A DNA stretch of 64,000 bases from Halothiobacillus diazotrophicus (GTDB lineage: Bacteria > Pseudomonadota > Gammaproteobacteria > Halothiobacillales > Halothiobacillaceae), in contig NZ_CP016027.1 in NCBI RefSeq assembly GCF_001663815.1, positions 1,364,001 to 1,428,000 of the forward strand. Direction: 5' to 3'. This document shows, one piece after another, positions 35,651 through 44,020 of this stretch. The first letter of the stretch is position 1, and each line of letters opens with the position of its first letter. The notes beneath the pieces are model-generated. The model made no database searches and was not told the DNA's origin. It saw only the letters and a list, made by a program, of their open reading frames with translations. A program made the position numbers and the translations under genes.

Positions 35651-35885
35651 GGCATCCTCCAGATATAACAAGCTTGGAAATCATCCAACGTCTTGTCTAT
35701 CTCGTAGCCACGGCCGGATCGGCTGGCATCATCCACGGCAGACGTTTCGGATGATGCAGGGTGACGAGGGCGGCATTTCAGAGTTGAGCATCCGAGAAGA
35801 GGCGCGAACCCCATGAGCCACACCCTCGTCACAGGCTCAGTTTAGACGATCTGACACGCCCTTGCCCTGCAAAATCCTAAGATAG
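35651..35885 (-). ncRNA. IS110 left-end non-coding region, bridge-RNA candidate (intact copy)
   Basis: 235 bases upstream of the transposase with no ORF of its own, in the position that gives rise to the bridge RNA in IS621-type elements. It includes possible stem arms such as 'gggtgacgagggcggcattt' on the + strand and its partner 'gccgccctcgtcaccctgc' on the minus strand. The RNA ends and loops have not been worked out. Confidence 0.45.
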
Positions 35886-35934
35886 ACCCCATTGATCTAT
35901 AGATGCCCTACTTTACCGACAGCAATTTGGCTGC

Positions 35935-36258
35935 GTGGGAATAAAATTTGCCACTTATTCGCCCGAGTCTTCTGCCCCCAAAGTGACGTACGTATTCGAT
36001 CGTATGTATCGACAAAAGCACCTGCTCTTTGTGATTGTTGCGTGGAAGATCAACAACCGGGGTGCGGGTGTGATCGGAACGTTGTATCAAGTTTATGCCT
36101 ATGAAAAGGATGGGAAAGGTGGGCTCAAGGTGGACAAGGAGATCGTGACCAGGAATGACATGACCGGGATCGAAGGAACCGATCAAAATTTGCCATCCCA
36201 TTTCCACGGCAAAACCCCGTCAGAAGTCGACGAGCTTCTGGGCTTAAAACCGAAATAA
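35935..36258 (+). CDS. Hypothetical protein, 5' end probably disrupted
   Basis: About 107 residues from GTG 35935, with 'VTYVFDRMYRQKHLLFVIVA' and a polar C-terminus. No ribosome-binding site precedes the GTG. A short frame just upstream ('MPYFTDSNLAAWE', ATG 35903, stop TAA) could be its displaced start with a frameshift. It directly follows the IS110 left edge, so the original 5' end may have been lost. Possibly another orphan of the toxin/immunity island; function unknown. Confidence 0.4.
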   Translation: MGIKFATYSPESSAPKVTYVFDRMYRQKHLLFVIVAWKINNRGAGVIGTLYQVYAYEKDGKGGLKVDKEIVTRNDMTGIEGTDQNLPSHFHGKTPSEVDELLGLKPK

Positions 36259-36308
36259 CATCCACCACGTATATGGTTCAACGCACATTGTTTGAAATGG
36301 AGTTCACA

Positions 36309-36965
36309 ATGCAGTTTTTCTCAGCCATTCCACCCCTTCTGAGCATCCTGCTTGTCGTTGTGTCGCTTCAAGGGTGTGCACAGTTCCTCGACCAACCCGG
36401 ATCTGCCGGGGGACCACACCCCGTCGACTGGGCGGTTCAGAAGGATTTTTATACCCGCCTGATGGCTTTGCCTGGCATCGATACAGGCTCGGTGTACTGC
36501 GATAGACATATGGTGATTCTGTTTGATCCGGACTGCCCGGCATGTACCGAGCAGTGGCGCATATTGCAGCCTTATTTCACCCGGGCTCGCATTCACTGGG
36601 TACCCATAGGAATGACCGAGACAAGTATCCAGCGTGGGGCTGCTTTGCTTGCCGCCATCAACCCATCTGCCGCTTTGTTTGCGAATTTTGACCAATTCGA
36701 CACATCAGGACAGGCCGGTGGCTACCCCATCGGAGATCCGCCGCAGTGGGCGGTGGAAAACGTCCGGGCGAACACGCAAAGCGCGGTTGTCCGTGAATAT
36801 ATCTGGGGCACGCCTACATTGGGCATTGAATTGGCACCCGATCGTTACTTTGGTTTCACGGGGGTGATGCCGGCCGATGAAATCGGCCCCATCCTGAATT
36901 CCGTCCGTTTTATCCGTGCGGCGCCGAACCACGGGTTCATGGCCATCAAGCACCGCCATAACTGA
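36309..36965 (+). CDS. Thioredoxin-fold lipoprotein, DsbC/DsbG-like, copy B
   Basis: 218 residues from ATG 36309. Lipobox 'VSLQGC', active site 'DPDCPACTEQW', and cis-Pro loop 'GTPTLG' are all present. It differs from copy A (24254) at only about 20 positions, mostly in the signal region. It ends 27 bp from the convergent stop of the intact chemoreceptor gene, so this is probably the original locus. Expected to act on periplasmic disulfides. Confidence 0.8.
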   Translation: MQFFSAIPPLLSILLVVVSLQGCAQFLDQPGSAGGPHPVDWAVQKDFYTRLMALPGIDTGSVYCDRHMVILFDPDCPACTEQWRILQPYFTRARIHWVPIGMTETSIQRGAALLAAINPSAALFANFDQFDTSGQAGGYPIGDPPQWAVENVRANTQSAVVREYIWGTPTLGIELAPDRYFGFTGVMPADEIGPILNSVRFIRAAPNHGFMAIKHRHN

Positions 36966-36992
36966 ATCAAGGCGTGATCGGTACCCGTGCGA

Positions 36993-38903
36993 TCAAATCT
37001 TGAACCGTTTGACCAGCGATTCCAGTTGTTCGGCCAAAGAACGAACCTCGGCGCTGGACTGCGCCGTGCGGCTCGCGGCATCTGCTGTTTCGTCGGCGAT
37101 TTTTGCGATTCGATTGACTGAACGGTTCAGGTCTTCGGCCACGGAGCTTTGTTCGTCGGCCGCACTGGCGATATGGGTCGTCATGTTCGTGATCGATCCG
37201 ACCGAGTCGGCAATCAGGTCGAGTGCGCCACCCGCCTTTTGCGCCTGGCTCACACAACCTTCGGTTCTGGCCTGCCCTTCTGCCATTTTGCTTGCGGTAT
37301 CCACGGCGGCCTGTTGGAGATGTTCGATCATGTGCTCGATCTCCTGCGTCGACTTGGCAGTGCGCTGTGCCAGCGTACGGACCTCTTCGGCCACCACGGA
37401 GAAGCCTCGTCCGTGCTCGCCGGCTCGTGCCGCTTCGATGGCGGCATTCAGGGCCAGCAGGTTGGTTTGCTCGGCGATGTCTCGAATCACGTCGAGCACA
37501 GCACCGATCTTTTTACTATCGGCCTCAAGTACCTGCATGGCACCGGCCACTTCGCGAACCTCGGCAGCCATGGTCTTGATTTCCTGAATGGTGCGGTTGA
37601 CCTCTTCGTGGCCGTTTTTCGCTTCCCGATCCGCACTGGCGGCTGATTCCGCTGCACTGGCCGCGCTGCGGGCAACTTCCTGCACGGTGGCGGCCATTTC
37701 CGTAATTGCGGCGGCCACCTGCTCGGTTTCGGAGGCCTGTCGGGCGGCATCTCGACCTGTTTCGGCAGTGATTTCCCCCATCTGGTTGCCGCTTTCATCC
37801 AGGCTTCGCGTCAATTCGAAGATGCGCCGCACCAATTCCTGAATCTTGGTCACAAACTCGTTAAAGCTCACCGAAAGCTCGGCGACTTCATCACGACCGG
37901 TCACGGTCAGGCGCTGGGTCAGGTCGCCCTCGCCCTGAGCGATCCCCTGCAGCATGGCGACCGTCTCCTTCATCGGCTTGGTGATTCCCCGACCGATCAA
38001 GGCTGCCACGGAGGCACCGATCAGCAATGCCAGCAAGGCGATGCCAAGCACGGTATCCCGCGCCGCACTGATCATGCTGGCGTAGTGGCTTCGATCCATG
38101 GCGATTTCCAGAACACCCATCGGCTTACCGGAATAATCGCGAATCACATTGGCATAAATCGCGGTGGGAACATCCTGGAACGTGATCTGGCGAATGACTT
38201 CCTTACCCTCCAGGGCTTGACGCATTTCATCCGGAGAAAACAGGGACTCCTCGCCAAACGTGCTCGCAAATGGCTTGAACTTGTCGCCATCGGGCAGCCA
38301 GAGACCGACGTTGACTGAGTAACGGCGCTTGAACTGTTCAAGGAATGGGAGACCGAAGGATGAGCCCAGCTCGACCGAACCAATCTGTTTGCCCTGATAA
38401 GTCACGGGCACCACACCACGGATACCGATACCTGCCACACCACGTTCGAGACCCCGTACGGCCTTGCCGTCCTTGTTGACCTCGACCACGGTATGGCGAA
38501 ATGAGGAGAGATCATCGCCAAACTTTTCCGGCTTGTGTACGCGGAAAAACGACGTGGCCGGCGGGGTGTGAAACTGCATCTGCCGCGCGCCGTAATCCTT
38601 CTTCAGCACCTTGAAGGCGGGCACCAGCATGGCGCCGATTCGGTCGCGATCACCATCGGCCATCGCCTTCTGCAAATCCGGGATGTTGGCCAACAGGGTT
38701 GCCACCACCTCGGATGTCTTGCCCTCTGCCGCAATATCGGCCTGCAGACTCTCGTAGAGCCTGCTCATCTCTCGGTGCTCGGCATCGCTGCCCAGGGCAT
38801 TCAACTTGGTCAACATGATCGGCACGATCACCGCCAGGGCGAGTATGAGCACCAAGCCAGAACCGAGGCTGATACGGGTACCCACCTTAAAATTGCGCAG
38901 CAT
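36993..38903 (-). CDS. Methyl-accepting chemotaxis protein with periplasmic Cache domain
   Basis: 636 residues from ATG 38903 (AGGAGA 7 bases upstream). Order: transmembrane helix (about 10-32); periplasmic Cache-type sensor (about 35-285, with '[18 protein letters not shown]' and '[17 protein letters not shown]'); second transmembrane helix (about 290-310); HAMP; and the signalling hairpin '[20 protein letters not shown]', then '[19 protein letters not shown]'. The ligand is unknown. A sigma-28-like promoter lies upstream (39072-39098), as expected for a chemotaxis gene. Its 3' end is duplicated at 24938. Confidence 0.93.
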   Translation of the reverse strand: MLRNFKVGTRISLGSGLVLILALAVIVPIMLTKLNALGSDAEHREMSRLYESLQADIAAEGKTSEVVATLLANIPDLQKAMADGDRDRIGAMLVPAFKVLKKDYGARQMQFHTPPATSFFRVHKPEKFGDDLSSFRHTVVEVNKDGKAVRGLERGVAGIGIRGVVPVTYQGKQIGSVELGSSFGLPFLEQFKRRYSVNVGLWLPDGDKFKPFASTFGEESLFSPDEMRQALEGKEVIRQITFQDVPTAIYANVIRDYSGKPMGVLEIAMDRSHYASMISAARDTVLGIALLALLIGASVAALIGRGITKPMKETVAMLQGIAQGEGDLTQRLTVTGRDEVAELSVSFNEFVTKIQELVRRIFELTRSLDESGNQMGEITAETGRDAARQASETEQVAAAITEMAATVQEVARSAASAAESAASADREAKNGHEEVNRTIQEIKTMAAEVREVAGAMQVLEADSKKIGAVLDVIRDIAEQTNLLALNAAIEAARAGEHGRGFSVVAEEVRTLAQRTAKSTQEIEHMIEHLQQAAVDTASKMAEGQARTEGCVSQAQKAGGALDLIADSVGSITNMTTHIASAADEQSSVAEDLNRSVNRIAKIADETADAASRTAQSSAEVRSLAEQLESLVKRFKI

Positions 38904-39071
38904 GACTTCGTCTCCTAATCGCCAGCATGAATCTGATGCCGCAATGAGTCACGGCAGATTGAACGAGTGCCGCATTGCGGACAGCACCTATCGTCAACAA
39001 GGCATGAATCCATACCCGGCTACCCGGGCGTCGCCTAATAATGCGCGGCCCGGACACCGCACTGAGTAATA

Positions 39072-39098
39072 TAGTCGGCAATTATGCCGCGCCCTTGA
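39072..39098 (-). promoter_or_regulatory. Sigma-28 (FliA)-type promoter candidate for the chemoreceptor
   Basis: On the minus strand: TCAAG, 15 bases between TCAA and the -10, then GCCGACTA. The flagellar consensus is TAAA/TCAA-N15-GCCGATAA, so only two bases of the -10 differ. It is ~170 bases upstream of the chemoreceptor start. Confidence 0.45.
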
Positions 39099-39353
39099 GA
39101 TTTTTTTCGATCCGTTGACCATTGACACGCCAAAGCGGCCAATAAAAACAATATGTTAATTTATTAGAATATTATTATTTACAAATCAAACGGATCGAAT
39201 GAAATAATCTCCTGACAATAATTTCTGGCGATAGATTTCCGCAACCCTATTCCGGCCATGCGGCTATTTTTTACTGCACAGAGAAAATTACCCGTCGTAA
39301 TTAACCAACATCGACGGGCTTATCGCGTATTGCCAAACAGGCCTGCGAACAGA
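39099..39353. other. AT-rich intergenic region without a gene
   Basis: Between the chemoreceptor and the convergent-side YkgJ-type gene. 39130-39240 is strongly AT-rich ('ttaatttattagaatattat'). Nothing coding was found on either strand; the frames that cross it are shadows. No clear terminator hairpin was seen. Confidence 0.5.
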
Positions 39354-39746
39354 TTAACCGGTGCCCGTACGACGCGGATCCTCGGTTTCCGGAGCGTCCG
39401 GCAGAACAGGTTCGATCGGTTCGAGGGGCGGCAGCCCATGCGCAGCGCGCGCACGGCCGCATTTCTCATCCGGCTGGCCGTTTTCGTCCCAGGGTTCCAG
39501 TTCCCGGCATGGCGTCGGGCGATTGGGGTAGATGGTGCAACTGACGCAATCGCCGATCTCGCCATCGAGGGCGACGCAGCGGAGCGGTTCGACGAGGGTA
39601 CCTTTCATGGCCAGTCGATGCGGGTTGATCTGTTCGGTCATTTCGGGCGGCACGCGACCGTCGAGAAACGGTACCGATTCTGCCCAGTAGAAAGACACGC
39701 GGAAATAGGCGCAACACGCACCACAACCTTGACAGGGACTGCCCAC
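39354..39746 (-). CDS. YkgJ-family cysteine-cluster protein
   Basis: 130 residues from GTG 39746, preceded by GAGG. The N-terminal 'CQGCGACCAYF' and later 'CVSCTIYPNRPTPCREL' are the CxxCxxCC and C-x7-C pattern of the YkgJ zinc- or iron-sulfur-chelating family (UPF0153). The biochemical role is not established. The tail is Pro/Glu-rich. No operon partner on the same strand. Confidence 0.8.
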   Translation of the reverse strand: MGSPCQGCGACCAYFRVSFYWAESVPFLDGRVPPEMTEQINPHRLAMKGTLVEPLRCVALDGEIGDCVSCTIYPNRPTPCRELEPWDENGQPDEKCGRARAAHGLPPLEPIEPVLPDAPETEDPRRTGTG

Positions 39747-40107
39747 GATCGCCTCGATTACTGTTGGATTTAGGGGATGGATATTGGGGGATGCACGGCG
39801 GAGAACCCGACGGCGGTGCGGATTCTAGATCCCGCCTGAAAAAAAAGAAATAGCGGTGTCGTTTGCCGTATTTGGGGCGCTCTGGAAGCGCGGGGTGTCA
39901 ACGCCTAGCGAATGAAAAATCATGCCCTATCAGCCGGATATGCCGGGTCATCGATGAGCAGAAACGGCGCGGAGAAATTTCCCTCGCGGATAGCCCGATC
40001 ATCCATCAATCAGCAACGGAAGCCCACGTACGCTTTCCTGGCACGGGGTGGGGAATGAAATATAATTTTCCGCGTCTGTCGGTCTTTCATTCAGGAGCAG
40101 GTAGCGA
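39747..40107. other. Intergenic region between divergent genes
   Basis: 361 bases holding the promoters of the YkgJ-type and DUF423 genes, which are divergent. A TATAAT-like hexamer ('tataat' in 'gaaatataattttccgcg', about 40059-40064) may serve the DUF423 gene. No RNA gene or repeat seen. Confidence 0.4.
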
Positions 40108-40476
40108 ATGGAGCGGATGTTTTTTGTCTTGGGTGCGTTGTCGGCGTTCTTCGGCGTCGCGGCAGGCGCGTTTGCCGCGCACGGTCTGAAAGGTCGCATG
40201 AGCATGGAGATGCTGTCCGTCTTCGAGGTCGGGGTGCGGTACCAGATGTATCACGCCTTCGCACTGCTCATGGTCGCCTGGGCGCTGACGAAGTGGCCCT
40301 CCGCATTCATGACCGCGGGCGGAGTCCTTTTTGTGATTGGCACGATCCTCTTTTCCGGCAGTCTTTATCTGCTGAGCCTGACCGGGGTGACGTGGTTGGG
40401 CGCCATCACGCCGTTGGGCGGGGTCGCCTTTCTGGCGGGCTGGCTCTGCCTCGCCTGGGGCGCTTGGAAGGGCTGA
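40108..40476 (+). CDS. DUF423 family inner-membrane protein (YgdD-like)
   Basis: 122 residues with four hydrophobic helices, and the family block 'GAFAAHGLKGRMS...VGVRYQMYHAFALL', as in E. coli YgdD (DUF423). AGGAG about 9 bases before ATG 40108 sets the start. Function is not known. It converges on the cbbR gene at 40520. Confidence 0.88.
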   Translation: MERMFFVLGALSAFFGVAAGAFAAHGLKGRMSMEMLSVFEVGVRYQMYHAFALLMVAWALTKWPSAFMTAGGVLFVIGTILFSGSLYLLSLTGVTWLGAITPLGGVAFLAGWLCLAWGAWKG

Positions 40477-40519
40477 GGGCGGGGCCCCGTGGTGCGGCCA
40501 GAGTTGCGCTCGAAATGCA

Positions 40520-41434
40520 CTAGGGCTGCGCCAAGATCGGCGTCTCGCTCACCTCGGACAGCAAATAATCCTTGAATGCCTGGGATACCGGCGACAAACG
40601 CTTGTCGGCGCGCTGCACCACATACCAGTGCCGAATGATGGGGAATCCCTCGACCGGCAACACCACGAGACGCTTGAGCGCCAGTTCCAGTTCCAGGGTT
40701 TGCAGCGAGATGACGCCCAGTCCCAGTCCCGCCTGAACCGCCAGCCGCAACGCTTCGTTGCTGTTCATCTCCATGCTGGTACGGATCTCGATGTCGCGTG
40801 CGGCGAAGAATCGCTCCATGGCGGCTCGGGTGCCCGAACCTTCCTCCCGCACCACAAAAGCCTCGCTCGAGATTTCCTCGATGGACACCTGCGTTCGACC
40901 CGCCAGCGGATGATCGGGCGGCGCGATCACGACCAGGGGATTTTCCATGAATCGGGTCGCCGTCAGGCCCAGTTCCCGGGGCACCTGCCCCATGACGGCG
41001 AGATCGACCTTGTTGGCGGTGAGCAAGCCGAGCACTTCGGCCCGGTTGGACACGTCGAGATGAATGGCAACCTGCGGATACTGGTCGCGAAACCGAGCCA
41101 GTATGCCGGTAGCAACCGCATTGACGGTCGATGTCACCGCGAGATCGAGCTGCCCCTCGCTCACGCCTTTCATGCGGGACAACGCCGCGCCGAGATCCCG
41201 CAACTGCGCGGTGATGTTCTTGCTGGCGTGGAAGACGACGCGACCGGCATCCGTCAGAAAAATCCGCTTCCCCACCTGTTCGGTCAAATCCAGGCCCACG
41301 AACTTTTCCAGCTGCCGCACCTGCATGGAAACCGCCGGCTGGGTGAGGTAGAGCTCCTCGGCCGCCTTCGAGAAAGAGAGATGACGGGCAACCGCTTCGA
41401 AAACCATCAATTGGCGCAGGGTCAGACGACGCAT
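40520..41434 (-). CDS. cbbR: LysR-type regulator CbbR for the form II RubisCO operon
   Basis: 304 residues. An N-terminal winged helix-turn-helix ('LRQLMVFEAVARHLSFSKAA', 'LTQPAVSMQVRQLE') is followed by a periplasmic-binding-like effector domain with 'EGSGTRAAMERFF' and a C-terminus '[20 protein letters not shown]', as in CbbR. It is divergent from cbbM with 128 bases between the starts, the standard layout for CbbR control of cbb genes in response to metabolites such as RuBP or NADPH. It is paralogous to the regulator at 49054. Confidence 0.92.
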   Translation of the reverse strand: MRRLTLRQLMVFEAVARHLSFSKAAEELYLTQPAVSMQVRQLEKFVGLDLTEQVGKRIFLTDAGRVVFHASKNITAQLRDLGAALSRMKGVSEGQLDLAVTSTVNAVATGILARFRDQYPQVAIHLDVSNRAEVLGLLTANKVDLAVMGQVPRELGLTATRFMENPLVVIAPPDHPLAGRTQVSIEEISSEAFVVREEGSGTRAAMERFFAARDIEIRTSMEMNSNEALRLAVQAGLGLGVISLQTLELELALKRLVVLPVEGFPIIRHWYVVQRADKRLSPVSQAFKDYLLSEVSETPILAQP

Positions 41435-41562
41435 ATATCAAGCAAACCTTATACAAATCGTAATTACTATTGATTATCAATTATACAAGCGCGCTTTTAT
41501 AGTCCCCACACATTTCAGGGGAATCTATCTCCTGAGCGTTTCCAACCTACAGGAGTCCGACC
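41435..41562. promoter_or_regulatory. cbbR-cbbM divergent promoter region with operator-like repeats
   Basis: Contains a perfect 13-base palindrome ATTGATTATCAAT at 41469-41481. The direct repeat TTATACAA occurs on both sides (about 41450 and 41481). LysR sites are usually T-N11-A palindromes in such A/T-rich blocks. A ribosome-binding site AGGAG precedes ATG 41563. Confidence 0.55.
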
Positions 41563-42942
41563 ATGGATCAATCCGCACGTTATGCCGACCTCAGCCTGAG
41601 CGAAGAGGAACTCATTGCCGGTGGCAAGCACATTCTCGTTGCCTACAAGATGAAGCAGAAAGCCGGTTACGGCTATCTGGAATCTGCCGCCCACTTCGCG
41701 GCCGAGTCTTCCACTGGCACCAACGTCGAAGTGTCCACCACCGACGAATTCACCAAGGGTGTCGACGCGCTGGTCTACCACATCGACGAAGCCACCGAAG
41801 ACATGCGGATCGCCTACCCGATCGAGCTGTTCGACCGCAACATCACCGACGGTCGCATGATGATCGTGTCCTTCCTGACGCTGGCCATCGGCAACAACCA
41901 GGGCATGGGCGACATCGAACACGCCAAGATGATCGACTTCTATGTCCCGCCGCGCGCGCTGCAGCTGTTCGACGGCCCGTCCAAGGACATTTCCGACATG
42001 TGGCGCATCCTCGGTCGTCCGATCGTTGATGGCGGCTACGTGGCCGGCACCATCATCAAGCCGAAGCTGGGCCTGCGTCCGGAACCGTTCGCCGAAGCGG
42101 CCTACCAGTTCTGGCTGGGCGGCGACTTCATCAAGAACGACGAACCGCAGGGCAACCAGACCTTCGCACCGCTGAAGAAAGTCATGCCGCTGGTCGCCGA
42201 CGCCATGAAGCGTGCCCAGGACGAAACCGGTCAGGCCAAGCTGTTCTCCGCGAACATCACCGCCGACGACCATTTCGAAATGTGCGCCCGTGCGGACTTC
42301 ATTCTCGAAACCTTTGGCCCGGACGCCGACAAGGTCGCGTTCCTGGTCGACGGTTACGTGGGCGGCCCGGGCATGGTGACCACCGCCCGTCGTCAGTACC
42401 CGAGCCAGTACCTGCACTACCATCGCGCCGGTCACGGTGCCGTGACTTCCCCGAGCGCCAAGCGTGGCTACAGCGCGTTCGTCCTGTCCAAGATGTCCCG
42501 TCTGCAGGGCGCTTCCGGCATCCACGTGGGCACCATGGGCTACGGCAAGATGGAAGGCGACGCCGACGACCGTCAGATCGCCTACATGATCGAGCGCGAT
42601 GAAGCGCAGGGTCCGGTGTACTTCCAGAAGTGGTACGGCATGAAGCCGACCACCCCGATCATCTCCGGCGGCATGAACGCCCTGCGTCTGCCGGGCTTCT
42701 TCGAAAACCTGGGCCACGGCAACGTGATCAACACCGCCGGCGGCGGCTCCTACGGCCACATCGACTCTCCGGCAGCGGGTGCGCTGTCCCTGCGTCAGGC
42801 CTACGAGTGCTGGAAGGCCGGTGCCGATCCGATCGAATACGCCAAGGAGCACAAGGAATTCGCCCGCGCGTTCGAATCCTTCCCGGGCGACGCCGACAAG
42901 CTGTTCCCGGGCTGGCGCGAGAAGCTGGGCGTTCACAAGTAA
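41563..42942 (+). CDS. cbbM: Ribulose-bisphosphate carboxylase, form II
   Basis: 459 residues, the standard length of form II RubisCO, which fixes CO2 onto RuBP as a dimer-based enzyme with low CO2 specificity. The carbamylated Lys191 sits in '[14 protein letters not shown]', matching Lys191 of the Rhodospirillum enzyme. '[14 protein letters not shown]' and the later '[19 protein letters not shown]' are also conserved. It suits high CO2 or low O2, and does not enter carboxysomes. cbbQ and cbbO follow. Confidence 0.97.
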   Translation: MDQSARYADLSLSEEELIAGGKHILVAYKMKQKAGYGYLESAAHFAAESSTGTNVEVSTTDEFTKGVDALVYHIDEATEDMRIAYPIELFDRNITDGRMMIVSFLTLAIGNNQGMGDIEHAKMIDFYVPPRALQLFDGPSKDISDMWRILGRPIVDGGYVAGTIIKPKLGLRPEPFAEAAYQFWLGGDFIKNDEPQGNQTFAPLKKVMPLVADAMKRAQDETGQAKLFSANITADDHFEMCARADFILETFGPDADKVAFLVDGYVGGPGMVTTARRQYPSQYLHYHRAGHGAVTSPSAKRGYSAFVLSKMSRLQGASGIHVGTMGYGKMEGDADDRQIAYMIERDEAQGPVYFQKWYGMKPTTPIISGGMNALRLPGFFENLGHGNVINTAGGGSYGHIDSPAAGALSLRQAYECWKAGADPIEYAKEHKEFARAFESFPGDADKLFPGWREKLGVHK

Positions 42943-43001
42943 TCGGCCAAAAACCCGAAGGGGGCATTGCCTGCCAAGCCTCCTGAGGTCCAGACCGAAT
43001 G

Positions 43002-43024
43002 CCCTCGGTTCGCCGAGGGTTTCT
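43002..43024 (+). terminator. Hairpin after cbbM, partial terminator candidate
   Basis: CCCTCGG-TTCG-CCGAGGG (43002-43019) followed by TTTCT. Seven perfect pairs with a stable UUCG-type loop, but only a short T run. It may end part of cbbM transcription, so that cbbM mRNA exceeds cbbQO mRNA. Confidence 0.55.
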
Positions 43025-43189
43025 CATTCAATAAATCCTTTTGGGAACCGTTTTTTCGAATCGTCCTCGTGACGGCCATCTGGGCCATGTACATCCCAAC
43101 GATGTGTGCATCGCCCAGCTTGCCGCCTCCGGCTTCACTCATGACCCATCGCCTGGGCCAACCAACCCAAATGCACAGGGAATCACGCC

Positions 43190-43993
43190 ATGACCGATAA
43201 AGAACAGTACCGGATCCAGCAGGAGCCTTTTTATCAGCAGCAGACGAACGAGGTCGCGCTGTATGAGGCAGCCTACCGCCGGCGCCTGCCCGTGATGGTG
43301 AAGGGGCCGACCGGCTGCGGCAAATCCCGGTTCGTCGAATACATGGCCTGGAAACTGGGCAAGCCGCTGATCACCGTGGCCTGCAACGAGGACATGACCG
43401 CCTCGGATCTCGTTGGCCGTTACCTGCTCGACGCGAATGGTACACGCTGGTTGGACGGTCCGCTCACGACGGCCGCACGGATCGGTGCCATCTGCTATCT
43501 CGACGAGATCGTCGAGGCCCGTCAGGACACCACCGTGGTAATCCACCCGCTCACCGACCATCGGCGCACCCTGCCGCTCGACAAGAAAGGCGAGCTGATT
43601 CATGCCCACCCCGATTTCCAGCTGGTGATTTCCTACAACCCGGGCTACCAGACCCTGATGAAGGATCTGAAGCAGTCCACCAAGCAGCGATTCACCGGTT
43701 TCGATTTCGACTACCCGTCAGCCGCGCTGGAAACAGAGATCGTGGCGAAGGAAAGCGGTCTGGAAGCCGCCTCCGTCGCCCTTCTCGTCAAGATCGGCAA
43801 CGTGGCCCGCAACCTGAAGGGCCACGGACTGGACGAAGGGATTTCCACCCGTCTGCTGGTGTATGCGGCCACCCTGATCCAGGACGGCGTAGCGCCACGG
43901 GATGCTTGCCGCATGGCGCTGGTTCGGCCGATCACCGACGATGCCGATATTCGCGAAACGCTGGATCACGCGATCGACGCCACGTTTGCGTAA
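43190..43993 (+). CDS. cbbQ: RubisCO activase AAA+ subunit CbbQ
   Basis: 267 residues of the MoxR AAA+ type. Walker A GPTGCGKS at residues 39-46 and Walker B region '[12 protein letters not shown]', then '[14 protein letters not shown]' (sensor 1). CbbQ hexamers work with CbbO to remove inhibitory sugar phosphates from RubisCO active sites using ATP. Located 247 bp after cbbM and 27 bp before cbbO, this is the form II-associated pair. No second cbbQ is in the window. Confidence 0.93.
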   Translation: MTDKEQYRIQQEPFYQQQTNEVALYEAAYRRRLPVMVKGPTGCGKSRFVEYMAWKLGKPLITVACNEDMTASDLVGRYLLDANGTRWLDGPLTTAARIGAICYLDEIVEARQDTTVVIHPLTDHRRTLPLDKKGELIHAHPDFQLVISYNPGYQTLMKDLKQSTKQRFTGFDFDYPSAALETEIVAKESGLEAASVALLVKIGNVARNLKGHGLDEGISTRLLVYAATLIQDGVAPRDACRMALVRPITDDADIRETLDHAIDATFA

Positions 43994-44020
43994 CGTGCCG
44001 CACACCCGACCCGCGGATCG

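Larger units (their letters stand above)
34447..35885 (-). mobile_element. IS110-family insertion sequence, apparently complete
   Basis: About 1.44 kb, the usual size. The left end (on the minus strand) is set near 35885, where similarity with the truncated copy begins ('ggggtctatcttagg'). The right end is set near 34447 from the break between R2 and element sequence. No terminal inverted repeats are evident, as is usual for IS110. One full transposase gene and a 235-base left-end non-coding region are present. Confidence 0.8.
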
